Assembly: GCA_016271365.2 (NCBI GenBank)
Contig: JADMNL010000028.1
Span: forward strand, 56,500,001 to 56,564,000
Reading direction: 5' to 3'
Source: Neoceratodus forsteri
Taxonomy: Eukaryota > Chordata > Ceratodontiformes > Ceratodontidae
Length of the DNA: 64,000 bases
This document shows, in pieces, positions 54,234-64,000 of this stretch. The first letter of the stretch is position 1; each line of letters starts with the position of its first letter. The translations under genes and the position numbers were made by a program. The notes under the pieces were generated by a model. It worked only from the letters and a program-made list of their open reading frames with translations, was not told the origin of the DNA and made no database searches.

Positions 54234-55441
54234 CTTCAATGTGAGAAGGAGACTGCAACTCCTCTGAGACAAAAAAAAGCATTTCAGCAAAAAAGGAATA
54301 AATAAAATCGGGCAAACAGTAATTTTGCTTAGCCTAATGATAAAAAGTCACAAAAATTTAAGCACCACCCATAATAATTTCACAGAAGATATACCCTGTA
54401 AGAAACACTTTGCTACAGAGAAAAATAAAGCAGTAACAGAAGATATACCTTGCAAAAGACAATTTGAATCAGAAGATTACAGCAGTAATCTGTTAGCACA
54501 CACATGTAGGCACACCTAGTAATAATGCAGCAGAAGGTATACCCAGCAACAGCAATTTGAATCAGAGAAAAATAAAGTAATAAAATGTTAGCAACAAACA
54601 GTAACAATCCCTGTGTGTACAGAATAAAAACAACAACACACAGTAAATCTGCCTAGCCAAAAGTCTTAATCCTTTCCCTTACTCTGGTAAAGCTCTTAGT
54701 TCTGTCCTTTCGAGCAAGCTAGAAGGAAAGAGCTCAGGTGAAGCTAGGTGCCTTGGCCAGCAAACCTAGCCTTTCACCCAAGATATCAACTAACCTGACC
54801 TTTAACCCTTCTTTCTGTTGGACGTTGCTGGCAGTTTGCCAGCTCCACCTCAGATGCACACCTAATCCTCTGGAAGAGCTGTGGAGGAAAGCAATTAGCT
54901 CTTCAATGAGAAGGAGACTGCAACACCTCTGAGACAAAAAAAAAACTTTTCAACAAAAAATAAATAAATAAAATAGAGCAAACAGTAATTTTGCTTAGCC
55001 TAATGATAAAAAGTCACAAAAATGTAAGCACCACCTGTAATAATTTCACAGAAGATATACCCTGTAAGAAACACTTTCTACAGAGAAAATAAAGCAGTAA
55101 CAGAAGATATACCTTGCAAAGACAATTTTAATCAGAAGATTACAGCAGTAATATGTTAGCACACACCTGTAGACACACCTTGTAATAATGCAGCAGAAGG
55201 TATACCCAGCAACAACACTTTGAATCAGAGAAAAATAAAGTAATAAAATGTTAGCAACACACAGTAACAATCCCTGTGTGTACAAAATAAAAACAACACC
55301 ACACAGTAAATCTGCCTAGCCAAAAGTCTTAATCCTTTCCCTTACTCTGGTAAGGTTCTTAGTTCTGTCCTTTCAGGCAAGCTAGAAGGAAAGAGCTCAG
55401 GTGAAGCTAGGTGCCTTGGCCAGCAAACCTAGCCTTCCACC
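54234..55441 (-). repeat. Tandem repeat of about 666 bp in the CR1 5' region
   Basis: Unit 1 54234-54899 and unit 2 54900-55441 (truncated) share long near-identical blocks, for example GAGAAGGAGACTGCAAC, GCAGCAGAAGGTATACCCAG and GAAGCTAGGTGCCTTGGCCA. Unit 2 ends at the junction with DIRS copy 6. Repeated 5' units can act as LINE promoters; that role is inferred. Confidence 0.85.
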
Positions 55442-55445
55442 TCCA

Positions 55446-56819
55446 CCAGATATTTCCTTACCCCAAAAAAGACAGGGGAGTGGCGGCACATCCTAGACTT
55501 AAGATACTTAAACAAGCACCCAGTCAAGCCAAGATTCAGAATGGTGACTCTGGGAGTAATTCTTCCCTCTCTGAGGCCAGGGGACTGGCTAGCTCCCTGT
55601 ACCTCAAGGATGCCTACTTTCACATTCCCATCAGGTGCTCCCACAGAAAGTACCTCAGGTATGAATTGCCTTCAGGCCATCATCAGTTCAGAGCAATGCC
55701 CTTCAGACTAACATCGACACCAAGGGTGTTCACAAAATGCCTAACAGTAGTAGTGGCTTTTCTAAGGAGACAAAACATTACCATTTTTCCATACCTGGAT
55801 GACCGGCTCATTGAGGGGCAGTTCTCAGACCAAGTCAAGTCAAACCTGCAAGTGACACAACAATTGCTCACTTCTCTGGGTTTCCTCCTCAATCTTCCAA
55901 AGTCAGTTCTCAAACCAGTGCAACTCCTGACCTTCATAGGAATAGAGTTGGACACTGTCCAAGCAAAAGCTTTTCTTCCTCTGGCAAGGGTAAAGGCCCT
56001 TACAGACCTGGCTTCTTCTTTCTGCCTTCTGGTGTCTCGACCAGCAAGGCATTTTCTTCAGCTCCTGGGCCACATGGCAGCTTCCACTGCAGTGGTGCAG
56101 GGAGCCAGATTCTTCAAACCAAACTGATTCCAGTGACTCAGACTCTGATCCAGGCTCTCCAATGGTGGTTGGATCAGGACAACCTCAGACAAGGAGTCCT
56201 ATTCATCACCCAGACTCATTCTGTGGTGTTAACCACAGATGCTTCTCTCCTGGGATGGGAAGCCCACTTGGGAGCCCTCACAGCACAGGGAGTGTGGTCT
56301 CCTCAGGAATCTCTACTTCATATCAATCTTCTGGAACTCAGGGCAGTGTACCTGACTCTTCAAGCTTTCTTGGACTCAGTACAGAACAAGGTAGTTCAGG
56401 TCAGGATAGACAACACCACCACCATGTGGTACATCAACAAGCAGGGAGGCACTCAATCTACGGCCTTGTGCATGGAAGCCATTAAATTATGGTCTCTGGC
56501 TTATTCCCTGCAGACATCTCTGGTAGCAGTCCACCTTCCAGGGAAGGACAATGTGCTAGCAGATGCTCTGAGCAGGATACCGCAGGGCCATCATGAATGG
56601 TCCCTGGATCCGTTAGTGTTGAATGTAATTTTCTCAAGATGGGGCACTCCAGAGGTAGATCTCTTTGCAGCCCCAGACAATCATCAACTTCCTCTCTTCT
56701 TTAGCAGACCCCCAGTCATGGGCTCAGTCCCCATGGATGCTCTAGTTCTGGAATGGGAGGGGAAATTCCTGTATGTCTTCCCCCCTTTCCCCTATTGTTC
56801 AAGGTTCTGGTCAAGATAA
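55446..56819 (+). pseudogene. DIRS ORF2, 3' part after the CR1 insertion
   Basis: Continues the copy 6 polymerase: YLKDAYFHIPI, MPFRLTSTP, YLDD (55792-55803, followed by Arg where others have Trp) in the frame open to 56127. A deletion of roughly 60 bases near 56113 removes the link to RNase H. The frame 56133-56819 carries LTTDASLLGWEAH, NLLELRA, VRIDN and DNVLADALSR, then VDLFAAPDN and the methyltransferase-position block YVFPPF. Confidence 0.87.
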
Positions 56820-56919
56820 GGTCACAATCATGTAGTGATCCTGATTGCACCAGAGCAGGCCAGGCAGCCTTGGTATCTTCTATTGCTGTCCCTTGCAGTC
56901 CATCTTCCCCATCTCTTCC

Positions 56920-58049
56920 CAAGAAACACAATCTGTTAACCTCCTCTCAGGGAGGATATGGTACCCCAACCTTCGGTCTCTCAACCTCAAGGCGTGGTTC
57001 TTGAAGAGTTAGAATATGCAAGTCTGCTTCTGTCTCAGGGAGTGCTGGATATTCTCAAAGCCTCTTGAAAACCTGCCATCAGAAAAACTTATAATTCTAA
57101 ATGGAAAAGATTTAGTATTTGGTGTTCCAATAGGGGTGTCTCACCAGATACTGCTGAATTGGCTACAGTTCTGGATTATATGGTTCATTTTAATGGCTTA
57201 GGCCTCAGGCCAGCCACTCTGAAAGTTCACTTAGCAGCTGTCTCTGCATTCCTGTCAGTGGGGAAGGCTTCCTCCCTGCCATCTCACCCTGTTTTCTGTA
57301 AGTTCTTTTAAGGTTTGCTCCATACCAACCCTCCCTTTAAGGATCCTACTCCTGCTTGGGATCTTAATGTTTGCATTGCTCAGCGTATGCAACCTCCTTT
57401 TTGAGCCTTTGGCTTCAGCAGAACTTAAGTACTTGACTTGGAAAACTGTGTTCCTGGTAGCTATCACTTCTGCCAGGTGTATCAGTGAATTACAAGCTCT
57501 GTCAGTGGAGCCTGATTTTATCTCATTCCATAGAGATAAGGTGGTCCTTAGAACCAACAGGAGGTTCTACTCAAGGTGGTTTCAGATTTTCATCTGAACC
57601 AGTCCATGTTTCTTCCTGTGTTCTTACTGATCATTCTTCTTCAGGAGAGAGAGAGAGAGAGATACACATTTCAAAGTTAAGAGGGCACTTAGCTACTACA
57701 TTGAACGACTAAGGCACTTAGGTTTGACTGTCCTCAGTTGTTTCTCACTTATAGGAAGTGGAAAGGGTAAACCTGCTTCTAAGAGAACTATTGCCAGGTG
57801 GATTGTCTCTTGTATACAATTCTGCTATGAAAAGCTAGGCAAAATACTCTTCAGGCCTGAGGGCTCATTCGGACGAGTGGTACAGCTGCTCATTGGCTGC
57901 TGCCAGAGATATACCCTTACTAGACATATGCAAAGCAGCCACCTGGAAAACAGTCCATACATTCATCAAGCATTACTCTCTGGATATCCAGGCTAGGAGT
58001 GATGCTAGGGTTAGCACAGCAGCATTGGGAGCCTTATTCCCAAAATAGG
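56920..58049 (+). pseudogene. DIRS ORF3, tyrosine recombinase (decayed)
   Basis: DNA-binding and catalytic domains over several frames. Box I reads ITSARCISEL with Cys (TGT 57478-57480) in the catalytic Arg position; box II (RAHSTRG in others) is destroyed near 57875; the nucleophile context IKHYSLDIQ is kept. A (GA)n run at about 57643-57662 replaces the usual coding sequence before the KRALSYY block. Stop at 58047-58049. Confidence 0.83.
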
Positions 58050-58089
58050 TTCGGTACCCTCCTCCTTGGAGGTACTGCTTGGTAGTCTG

Positions 58090-58188
58090 CTTATGTCAGA
58101 ATACAGGAAGACTTCATGTTGTTTGAAGAAAAAATTACTCACCTTAGGAATTGTGTTTCTTCTAAAGGAGTCTTGCCGTATTCTGACA
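58090..58188 (+). repeat. DIRS copy 6 ICR
   Basis: Carries the subfamily variants of both its ends: GTCAGAATACA in the left-derived half and GGAATTGTG / GTATTCTGAC in the right-derived half, matching CACAATT of this copy's right terminus. Confidence 0.92.
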
Positions 58189-58443
58189 TCCCTCCCTGCC
58201 TCCCTTCTCAGAACCTGGTTTTTGGGAAGTGGGCTTGCAGGTACAGTGTTGTAACTTAGGGGTGTACTTAGCACTCCCCCCTTTTAAAAAAGGGGGAGTG
58301 GGTTCTGTTTATGTTGTTTTTTGTACTTATGTTTGTTCACTACCTGGTTATTGTTTTGGGGTTCTTGATCTGAGTCTTTTGGGACCCAAGTAAATTGGTT
58401 GCCTGTTGGCTAGTTTATTTACAATTTCCACCTAGAAGGTGTA

Positions 58444-58660
58444 GTTAGTTAGTATGAGCTCGTAAGAATCTAATGGTTACACTTTGAAGTGCAGCAGACA
58501 GAGGTTTGAACTGAGCTCGAGCTCAACGTTCTATGCTCTGGCATAGAGTTAACTCTTTCCTCTCCGGAGCAGTTCAAGTGCTGGGGCTAACTGTATATGT
58601 CAGAATACAGCAAGACTCCATTAGAAGAAGCACAATTACTAGGGTAAGTAATTTTTTGTT
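58444..58660 (+). repeat. DIRS copy 6 right ITR
   Basis: Inverse of 47194-47379 plus right-specific tail CTAGGGTAAGTAATTTTTTG, which again holds an outward-facing splice-donor consensus although its bases differ from the other copies. Confidence 0.92.
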
Positions 58661-59161
58661 CTGTCTTACAGTACATTTTAATAGATGTGTTATTTTATTT
58701 GAACATTTTGCTTACGGTGTTATACAGAACAGCACATAATACATTAATACCTGATAGCAAAAAGTGTACAGTGAAATAATTACAGTAGAGTTCTACACTG
58801 TCTTTCGTATGTTACTACCGTTGGGGAAATACATAGATCAAAAATTATCCAAAGAGCTGTTTAGAGTAAAGAAACTGAAACCATTGCAGCCAGTCTGCCA
58901 GGACCTGTAATAGAACGTGTTCTGACAATTTATTTTATCACATAATGCAGCCTTGAAGGCTGCTTCAGTTTCTACCTTATTGCTACTGTATAAAGAATGA
59001 TGTTAACGTAAGACCCATCAAGTAAACAGCCAGTACAGTTTCTACCTTGGATCCTAAAACATTAAGTAAAATAAAAAGATTCCACTCATACCATATGGTG
59101 AAATCAATACGCTTTACAGTCCTCATTGCTCTCCTGCACAATCCCATACTAGCATCATAAT
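58661..59161. other. Intergenic, nothing recognised
   Basis: AT-rich with no repeat family or coding signal that I can name. Confidence 0.5.
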
Positions 59162-59516
59162 TAGAGATGGGCAAAGTTGGCATTCTAAACTCTGCTCAAC
59201 ATTTTGTGAGTTTTATGCAGTTCTTGAAATTTTTTGCAGAAGCAAAATGCGAAATTCCACCAACGAAATGCAGAATTTCACTTGTGAAGTGTGAAATTTG
59301 CCAAAAAACTGCGGAATGTCATCTCTTCTGGGCAAAATTCTGCAGTTTGGGCAAAATTCCCTCATTTTGCAGTGAAATTCTGCAGTTTCATGGCAAAATA
59401 CTGCATTTCCTGGGAGGAATTCGCAAAACACTTAAATTCTGAGAAATATTTAGTACGGCAAAATTGCTAATTTTGTTGGAACTTTGGCCACAAAATTAAA
59501 CTTCACCTCATCTCTA
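59162..59516. mobile_element. MITE-like element with palindromic sub-repeats
   Basis: Terminal inverted repeat TAGAGATGGG at the left and CATCTCTA at the right (TAGAGATGRG). The 355-base interior is full of GAATTTC/GAAATTC and TGCAG/CTGCA palindromic units. Amphibian genomes carry similar elements beginning with a GATGAGCGAAT-like motif. No transposase. Likely TA or TTA target duplication. Confidence 0.6.
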
Positions 59517-59884
59517 TTTATTTATTTATTTAGTTTTTGTTGACCGGGTAAGTGCACTAGTCAAATCCTACCTATTTTAGGCACGATCTGGGGAAGGGGG
59601 ATACAGATGAATGCCAACTGACCTTGAACCAGATTAAGCTGTTGGTGGTATTTTTTAATTTTTTTGAATCTTCTGTTTATTGTCAGTTTTAAGTTAACAG
59701 ACAAACTTAAACATTTAAAAACACACAAGTAACAATACAAGCAGATAGATGCAATCATGTGTGTTATTTGATGTTACCATAAAAATTCATGTTTCAACTT
59801 CATTCCACAATATCTATAGATAACATAGGTTATAAACATAGCCCCATCCTAAGCATCACATTCTCAGACATACTTAGGGAAGGC
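59517..59884. other. Short ATTT repeat and unassigned DNA
   Basis: TTTATTTATTTATTTAG microsatellite at 59516-59532, then sequence without recognisable features. Confidence 0.5.
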
Positions 59885-60065
59885 GGTATTTTTTTAGTGA
59901 ATGAGGGAAATTTGGCCAGGACACCCAGGAAATTCCCCTACTCTTTTCGATAAGTGCCATGGGATCTTTAACATACACCTGAACTACCACCAATCCAGGC
60001 AAATAAGACCTCGGTTTAACGTCTCATCCGAAAGATGGCACCTCAGAAGTGCAGCACCCCTCTCA
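59885..60065 (-). mobile_element. L2-type LINE 3' region
   Basis: The minus strand holds the widely conserved vertebrate tail GATGAGACGTTAAACCGAGG and CCCATGGCACTTATCG followed by GGTGTCCTGGCCAAATT, known from 3' regions of L2/Maui-type LINEs in fish and other vertebrates. Assignment is from memory of that conserved tail. Confidence 0.55.
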
Positions 60066-60765
60066 TCTCACTACAGTGTCAGTACTGGGATATTAACCCA
60101 AGTGCCAGATGTGGGAACTGATACCTAATACTAATACTGATATCTAATCATAATACACTGGAAATGTAATCATTGCATTGTAACATCAAGACAACTTTAC
60201 TACCCGCATGCAGCATATTCTCTCCACTTTGCATAAGGGGTCTGTACATTGTTATAGCAAAGTTCTGTGCAGACTAAGGTACTGTATAATTGAAATTGCT
60301 TAGTAAACCTAGCATTTAATGCTGTCATTATTAGTTTGGTATGCACATAAACTGAACAAGAGCACAAACTTAAAACTAGCAAATACCTGGCATTAAACTT
60401 TAACCATAATAGTGTGCAGCATTCAGAATAACTCATTAAATTAAACCAGCAATTCAGTGAAAATGTTTTAATGATAAACTAGTCACAACAGTGTTATGAG
60501 TGGCACCAACAGGGTTTGCATTCAGTCTAAAAAACGTGGAAAATGGTATCTTGATTTAGGAAGACTATATCATTATACACAGCCTTGTATAAGATACCAG
60601 CCTGAAAGCTAACACTAATGTCACAAATACAGTTGTCAGATACAATCATATCTCTGAAAGTTGTCCCATGGTCCTTGAAATAGATTAGTCAACCCTTGCA
60701 TTCTCTGTTACTCCATCAGTACTTACAAACTCCAAAACAGTTAATCCTGACACTGTAGTGCATTA
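60066..60765. other. Unassigned sequence
   Basis: No coding or RNA feature recognised between two L2-related segments. Confidence 0.45.
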
Positions 60766-60889
60766 TGAGGGGATACTGCACTCCTGAGGTGTCGCTTTTT
60801 GATGAAACATTAAACCAGGGTCCCATCTGTTTGTTCTGGTGGTTATTCCACAATCATGCTGAACTGATTGCCTGGTTGACCTCTATAAC

Positions 60890-61470
60890 TTGATATTCTG
60901 TGTCTCATGGAAACATGGTTGAAACCTACCACCCCTGACTCAACCCTTCATGCTCCCCAACTTTAACCTCCTACGCAGTGATCGCTTGGGTAAAAGCATG
61001 GGGGTGGTCTTTTGATATACAGTACTACAAAAATCACCTTAACATATCCCTAATCCAGTACAACTTGGCTGCCCCCTCTGCCACCTGTGAATTCTTTCCT
61101 GGGCTCCTCCTACTGGGGGAATGCCAAAAAAATTCACATCATCTGCACATACAACCCTCCAAAGCAGGATATCAAGGGGCTTTTCTATCTACTTGATAGC
61201 ATTAGCCCTAAAATCACCTCAAATGAGGTACTTACTGTACATGTAGTGACTTCAATCTAAACTGGTCTGGTAACAATGTCAAGCAGTATGAATCACTACT
61301 GGCAGCCATCAGCCTTACTTAATCAGTGAGCCCACACAAAACCACCTGAGTGGAGTTGAGGAACACCTCGAGTGGTTTCTGACAAATAGGCCTGATAGGA
61401 CCTCAACATCTGGAGTCCTTCCTGACTTCATATCGGACCATTCCTCATCTACTGCATTTGGAGAGTCCCT
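60890..61470 (+). pseudogene. L2-like LINE endonuclease
   Basis: Broken frames read CLTETWLKPTTPDS (catalytic Glu block), an ICTYNPP-like segment near 61145 and VLPDFISDHSSS (terminal SDH block). Several stops. Nicks target DNA in intact relatives. Confidence 0.6.
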
Positions 61471-61589
61471 CTCCAAAGTGCCCTATAAAATTATACAAAT
61501 GAGAGACTTCTCCCACTTTATCTCTGCTCTCTTTCTTTAAGATCTTGCAACCATAGATTGGACCACAGTACCCTCTACCATGGATGTCA

Positions 61590-63480
61590 CAGGTGCTTTT
61601 GACAAGCTGCTAAACATCCTCCCCTCTTTGCAGGATAAGCATGCACCACGCATCAAAAAGAGAGTTAGAGGTACTATCACTAAATGGTTGCATGGGGACT
61701 TGCTCTCCTTCATGAAAGCCCATGATAAGCACTGTGGTAAATTTAAAACCTCTTAGGAACTGTCTAACTACTATGAATACTGGTGGCTTCACAACACCTG
61801 TAAAAAAGCCATATGTAATGCCAAGAGTGAATACTGCAATGCTGCCCTCTTATCCTCTGCTAGGGACCCGTAATATCTGGCACACTATTAAAACCATAGT
61901 CAGGGTTTATAGCCAGTGTGATACTATGGATATGATTGTTGATGGAAGAAACTGCAATAATGCTATTACCATTGCCAGTGCCTTTAACAAGCAATTCTCC
62001 GATCTCGGCACACAACTGTTTACAACTGACAATGATGAGTCATCTACCTCTAACTATTCCTCCATTCCAGAATCTCTCTGTCTCACCCACTTTTCTATCT
62101 TAAGACAATCTCAGTGAGGGAAACCTACAAGCTTCTCGTTGGCCTTTTTCCTCATATGAGTGCTGGTCACGATGATCTTGAACCAAAACTCCTAAAGATT
62201 GTGGCCCCTTTGCATGTGCTCCCAATATCCCATATTCTTAAACTCTCTCAGCACCAGAATTGTTCCTCCAGTCTTGAAAGTGGCAAAGGTTGCTCCTATT
62301 TTCAAGCAGGGTGACCGGAAATGCATAGAAAACTACCGTTCTATAGGCACCTTGTCTGCTGTTAGCAAGATACTGGAAAAAGTGGTGGAAGTGCAGCTGA
62401 CAGACTACCTGTTTAAACATACCTTACTGTCACCCAAACAGCATGGATTTCATAAGGACATAGCACTGGTACAGTCCTTGCTAAAGTTACATCTGATATA
62501 AAGATTGCCATGGATCAGGGTATGGTGACTGAGGCTATCTTCATGGACCACTCAAAGGCCTTCGATCTTGTGAATCACCCCTTACTCTGTACCAGGATTC
62601 ACTCTCTTGGTGTTGCTGGTCCAGCCCTAAACTGGTTTTCCAACAATCTCACTGGCAGGCTTCAGCTTGTTAAGTACAATAGAGATCTATCAGAACCTGT
62701 TCCTATTACTATCGGTTTCCCTCAGGGATCTATTTTGGGCCCTATCCTATCTTCTCATTTCATCAATGACTACCCAATGGTCCCTACCCATAGCACCACA
62801 ACCCTATATCCTGATGGTTTCACCATGCCGCAGCGACATGAAATTTGTCGACCGCGGCACAGCAACGTACATCACCACCAATTGGTGTTGTGCCGATGCT
62901 GAGGGAACTGGTGTCTTTCTGTGGAGGGCTTCCCCCCACACCCCCTGCACTTAGGATTTCTAACTCCAGTCAGAGTTAGTTCGGGGACGGGGGCAACACC
63001 CCAGAGGCAACAGTGTCAGGAAACATGGAGACCATTACAGCAAACTGCCAAAAACGTCTCTGTGATGGTCTTTGCAGTATTCCTGTCACGTTGACATGAT
63101 ACCTATGCCGATGACCTGGTCTTCCTAGCTAGCTCAGGTGATGTCCATACCATAAATCACAACCTACAAGCTGTCTTCAATAAACTGCAACATTGTCTTC
63201 TGACAAATAAGCTTGTACTGAACTTAAAGAAAACTCAGCTCACGCTCTTCGTCTCCTCTGTCAAATTCAACCAGTGTTCTGTCCCACTCAATGTCTGAAG
63301 CCTTGATGGAGTCCCAGTTGGCACTACATGTTCCTTTAGATAGCTGGGAGTTACTCTTGACCCCAGTTAGACCTGTCTCTACACATGAAAAATGTCTGCA
63401 GGGCAACAAATTTCTAGCTTGGACTTGCATAATGTGCTCGTGGGTCCCTTACTGCTGCTGCATGGGCTTGCCCTTGCTAA
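61590..63480 (+). pseudogene. L2-like LINE reverse transcriptase (interrupted at the active site)
   Basis: Linker with HAPRIKKRVRGTITKWL and AICNAKSEYCNAALLS, then the RT: VAPIFKQGDRKCIENYRSI, TLLSPKQHGFHKD, IFMDHSKAFDLVNHPLL, IGFPQGSILGPILSSHFIND. Before the YADD motif a 258-base insertion intervenes (62842-63099). After it TYADDLVFLASSGDV, NKLVLNLKKTQL and LGVTLDPS continue. Stops and frame changes elsewhere make it non-functional. Confidence 0.68.
62842..63099. mobile_element. Unclassified 258-bp insertion with GACATGA duplication
   Basis: The RT sequence is interrupted between LYPDGFTMP and TYADDLV. GACATGA occurs on both sides (62835-62841 and 63093-63099), consistent with a 7-bp target duplication. 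The inserted DNA is CpG-richer than its surroundings, has no poly-A tail, A/B boxes or clear terminal repeats that I can see, and encodes nothing. Confidence 0.5.
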
Positions 63481-64000
63481 AGTTTATAATAACAATAATA
63501 ACTTTATAAAGCACCTTTCAAAGCCAGGGCACTGTACATAAAATAACACATCTAAAAACAAGCATCAATATTCCATAAAATCCCGGTTACAACAGCATCA
63601 ATCCATGAAATCCAAACAGCAGCAAGGCTAACACTATCGGTTAGCACTATCAGGAAATGCCAGTCAAAATAAATACATTTTTAGAGCTGATTTAAAACTC
63701 TTGATGGTCAGGCACTTTCTCACCTGATAAGGTAGAGAATTCCACAGGGTAGGGGCTGCATAAGAAAAATACAGAGCCCCAGATGTCTTCAAGTGCACCC
63801 TGGAAATCTCAAGCAATCCCTTGTTGGTGGATCGAAGCAGGCAGGAGGGGCAGTAGGGACAATGGAGATCTTTCAAGTAGCAGGGCCCCTGGTTATGTAT
63901 GGCTTTATAGGTCAGCAAGCTAACCTTGAAGGTGATCCGCCACTGTACAGGCAGTCAGTGCAGCCTGCGGAGCATAGGTGTAATCTGACTAGTCCTAGAA
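63481..64000 (-). pseudogene. L2-like LINE 3' end, continuing beyond the window
   Basis: The minus-strand frame 63664-63918 encodes the conserved polymerase end: MLTYKAIHNQGPCYL, SGALYFSYAAPTLWNSLPYQ, IKSFKSALKMYLF. Its 3' UTR lies at 63481-63660 (AATAACAATAATAAC on the plus strand). The upstream part is outside the window. Confidence 0.72.

Larger units (their letters stand above)
49605..55445 (-). mobile_element. CR1 LINE, nearly full length, inserted in DIRS copy 6
   Basis: Antisense insertion flanked by CCAGATA (49598-49604 and 55446-55452), a likely 7-bp target duplication. The 3' end on the minus strand is ATTCTATGTTTC, a match to the CR1 terminal ATTCTRTG unit. Order on the minus strand: a long 5' region with a tandem repeat (54234-55441) and an L2-like insertion (53871-54133), ORF1 with SGNH esterase, ORF2 with endonuclease and RT, short 3' UTR. 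Confidence 0.9.
47194..58660 (+). mobile_element. DIRS-type retrotransposon, copy 6 (split by a CR1; third ITR subfamily)
   Basis: Begins TTCAAACAACATGACG and ends ATTTTTTGTT. Without the insert (49605-55445 and its duplicated CCAGATA) it is about 5.6 kb. Left ITR, ICR and right ITR all carry the subfamily variant TATTCTGAC/GTCAGAATA, where other copies have TATTATGAC/GTCATAATA. ORFs are decayed, and the 5' leader is more diverged than in copies 1-5. Confidence 0.93.
60766..63480 (+). mobile_element. L2-like LINE, endonuclease and RT remnants
   Basis: Starts with the conserved GATGAAACATTAAACCAGGG motif (60799), probably the tail of a preceding L2 copy, then runs through an endonuclease (LTETWLKP at about 60908, SDHSSS at about 61436), a linker and an RT domain up to about 63480. 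Decayed, but in order over 2.6 kb. Confidence 0.65.

Noticed and set aside
54234..55441. 666-bp tandem repeat as LTR pair of a retrovirus-like element
   Set aside because: The units adjoin directly without an internal region, lack TG...CA ends, and lie between the CR1 ORF1 and the target duplication, so they belong to the CR1 5' region.
59167..59442. 91-codon plus-strand frame with repeated Lys/Cys/Glu
   Set aside because: It is the translation of the palindromic interior of the MITE and has no independent support.

Overview
The window is eukaryotic, intron-scale, repeat-dominated DNA with no bacterial or phage organisation. The mixture is typical of a large non-mammalian vertebrate genome: several DIRS-type tyrosine-recombinase retrotransposons, CR1 LINEs with 8-bp terminal repeats, L2-like LINE ends, an L1/Tx1-type LINE, tRNA-derived SINEs and a palindromic MITE. 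I favour an amphibian (caecilian or salamander), with lungfish or turtle as alternatives; this is inference from repeat content only.

Layout. DIRS copy 1 lies at 619-6255, followed by an L2-like LINE end and a purine-rich tract (6.3-7.4 kb). DIRS copy 2 is at 8400-14069. Its right flank (14070-16770) holds a candidate terminal exon of a host membrane protein and an antisense CR1 that lacks its RT core. DIRS copy 3 starts at 17245 and is mosaic: at about 21436 it switches to copy-2-like sequence with a 297-bp overlap, and it is followed by a second copy of the same flank (28888-31577). DIRS copy 4 (22818-28487) is nested inside the 3' part of copy 3. Copy 5 (31578-33436) is truncated in ORF1 and abuts GC-rich sequence that looks like the 5' end of another DIRS family. 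From 36 to 45 kb there is a broken L1/Tx1 element interrupted by a CR1 (itself carrying a TGTAAC...GTTACA insert) and by an L2-like end. DIRS copy 6 (47194-58660) is split by a nearly full-length antisense CR1 (49605-55445), which itself carries an L2-like fragment. The last 5 kb hold a MITE and further L2-like LINEs.

How the DIRS parts work together. Each complete copy has a left inverted terminal repeat (ITR), a leader, ORF1 (Gag-like, Cys/His zinc-binding), ORF2 (reverse transcriptase, RNase H, and a C-terminal segment that sits where DIRS1 elements have a methyltransferase-like domain), ORF3 (tyrosine recombinase), an internal complementary region (ICR) and a right ITR. The ICR is the reverse complement of the right end joined to the left end, as expected for the template that produces a circular intermediate, which the recombinase then integrates without target duplication. 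Copies 4 and 6 carry their own diagnostic ITR/ICR variants, and the nesting of copy 4 in copy 3 resolves the integration site directly. No DIRS copy is fully coding. The recombinase ORF of copy 3 (410 codons) is the best-preserved protein in the window.

Single-copy host coding sequence is nearly absent: only the duplicated 79-codon exon candidate and one very weak exon candidate near 46.1 kb were found.
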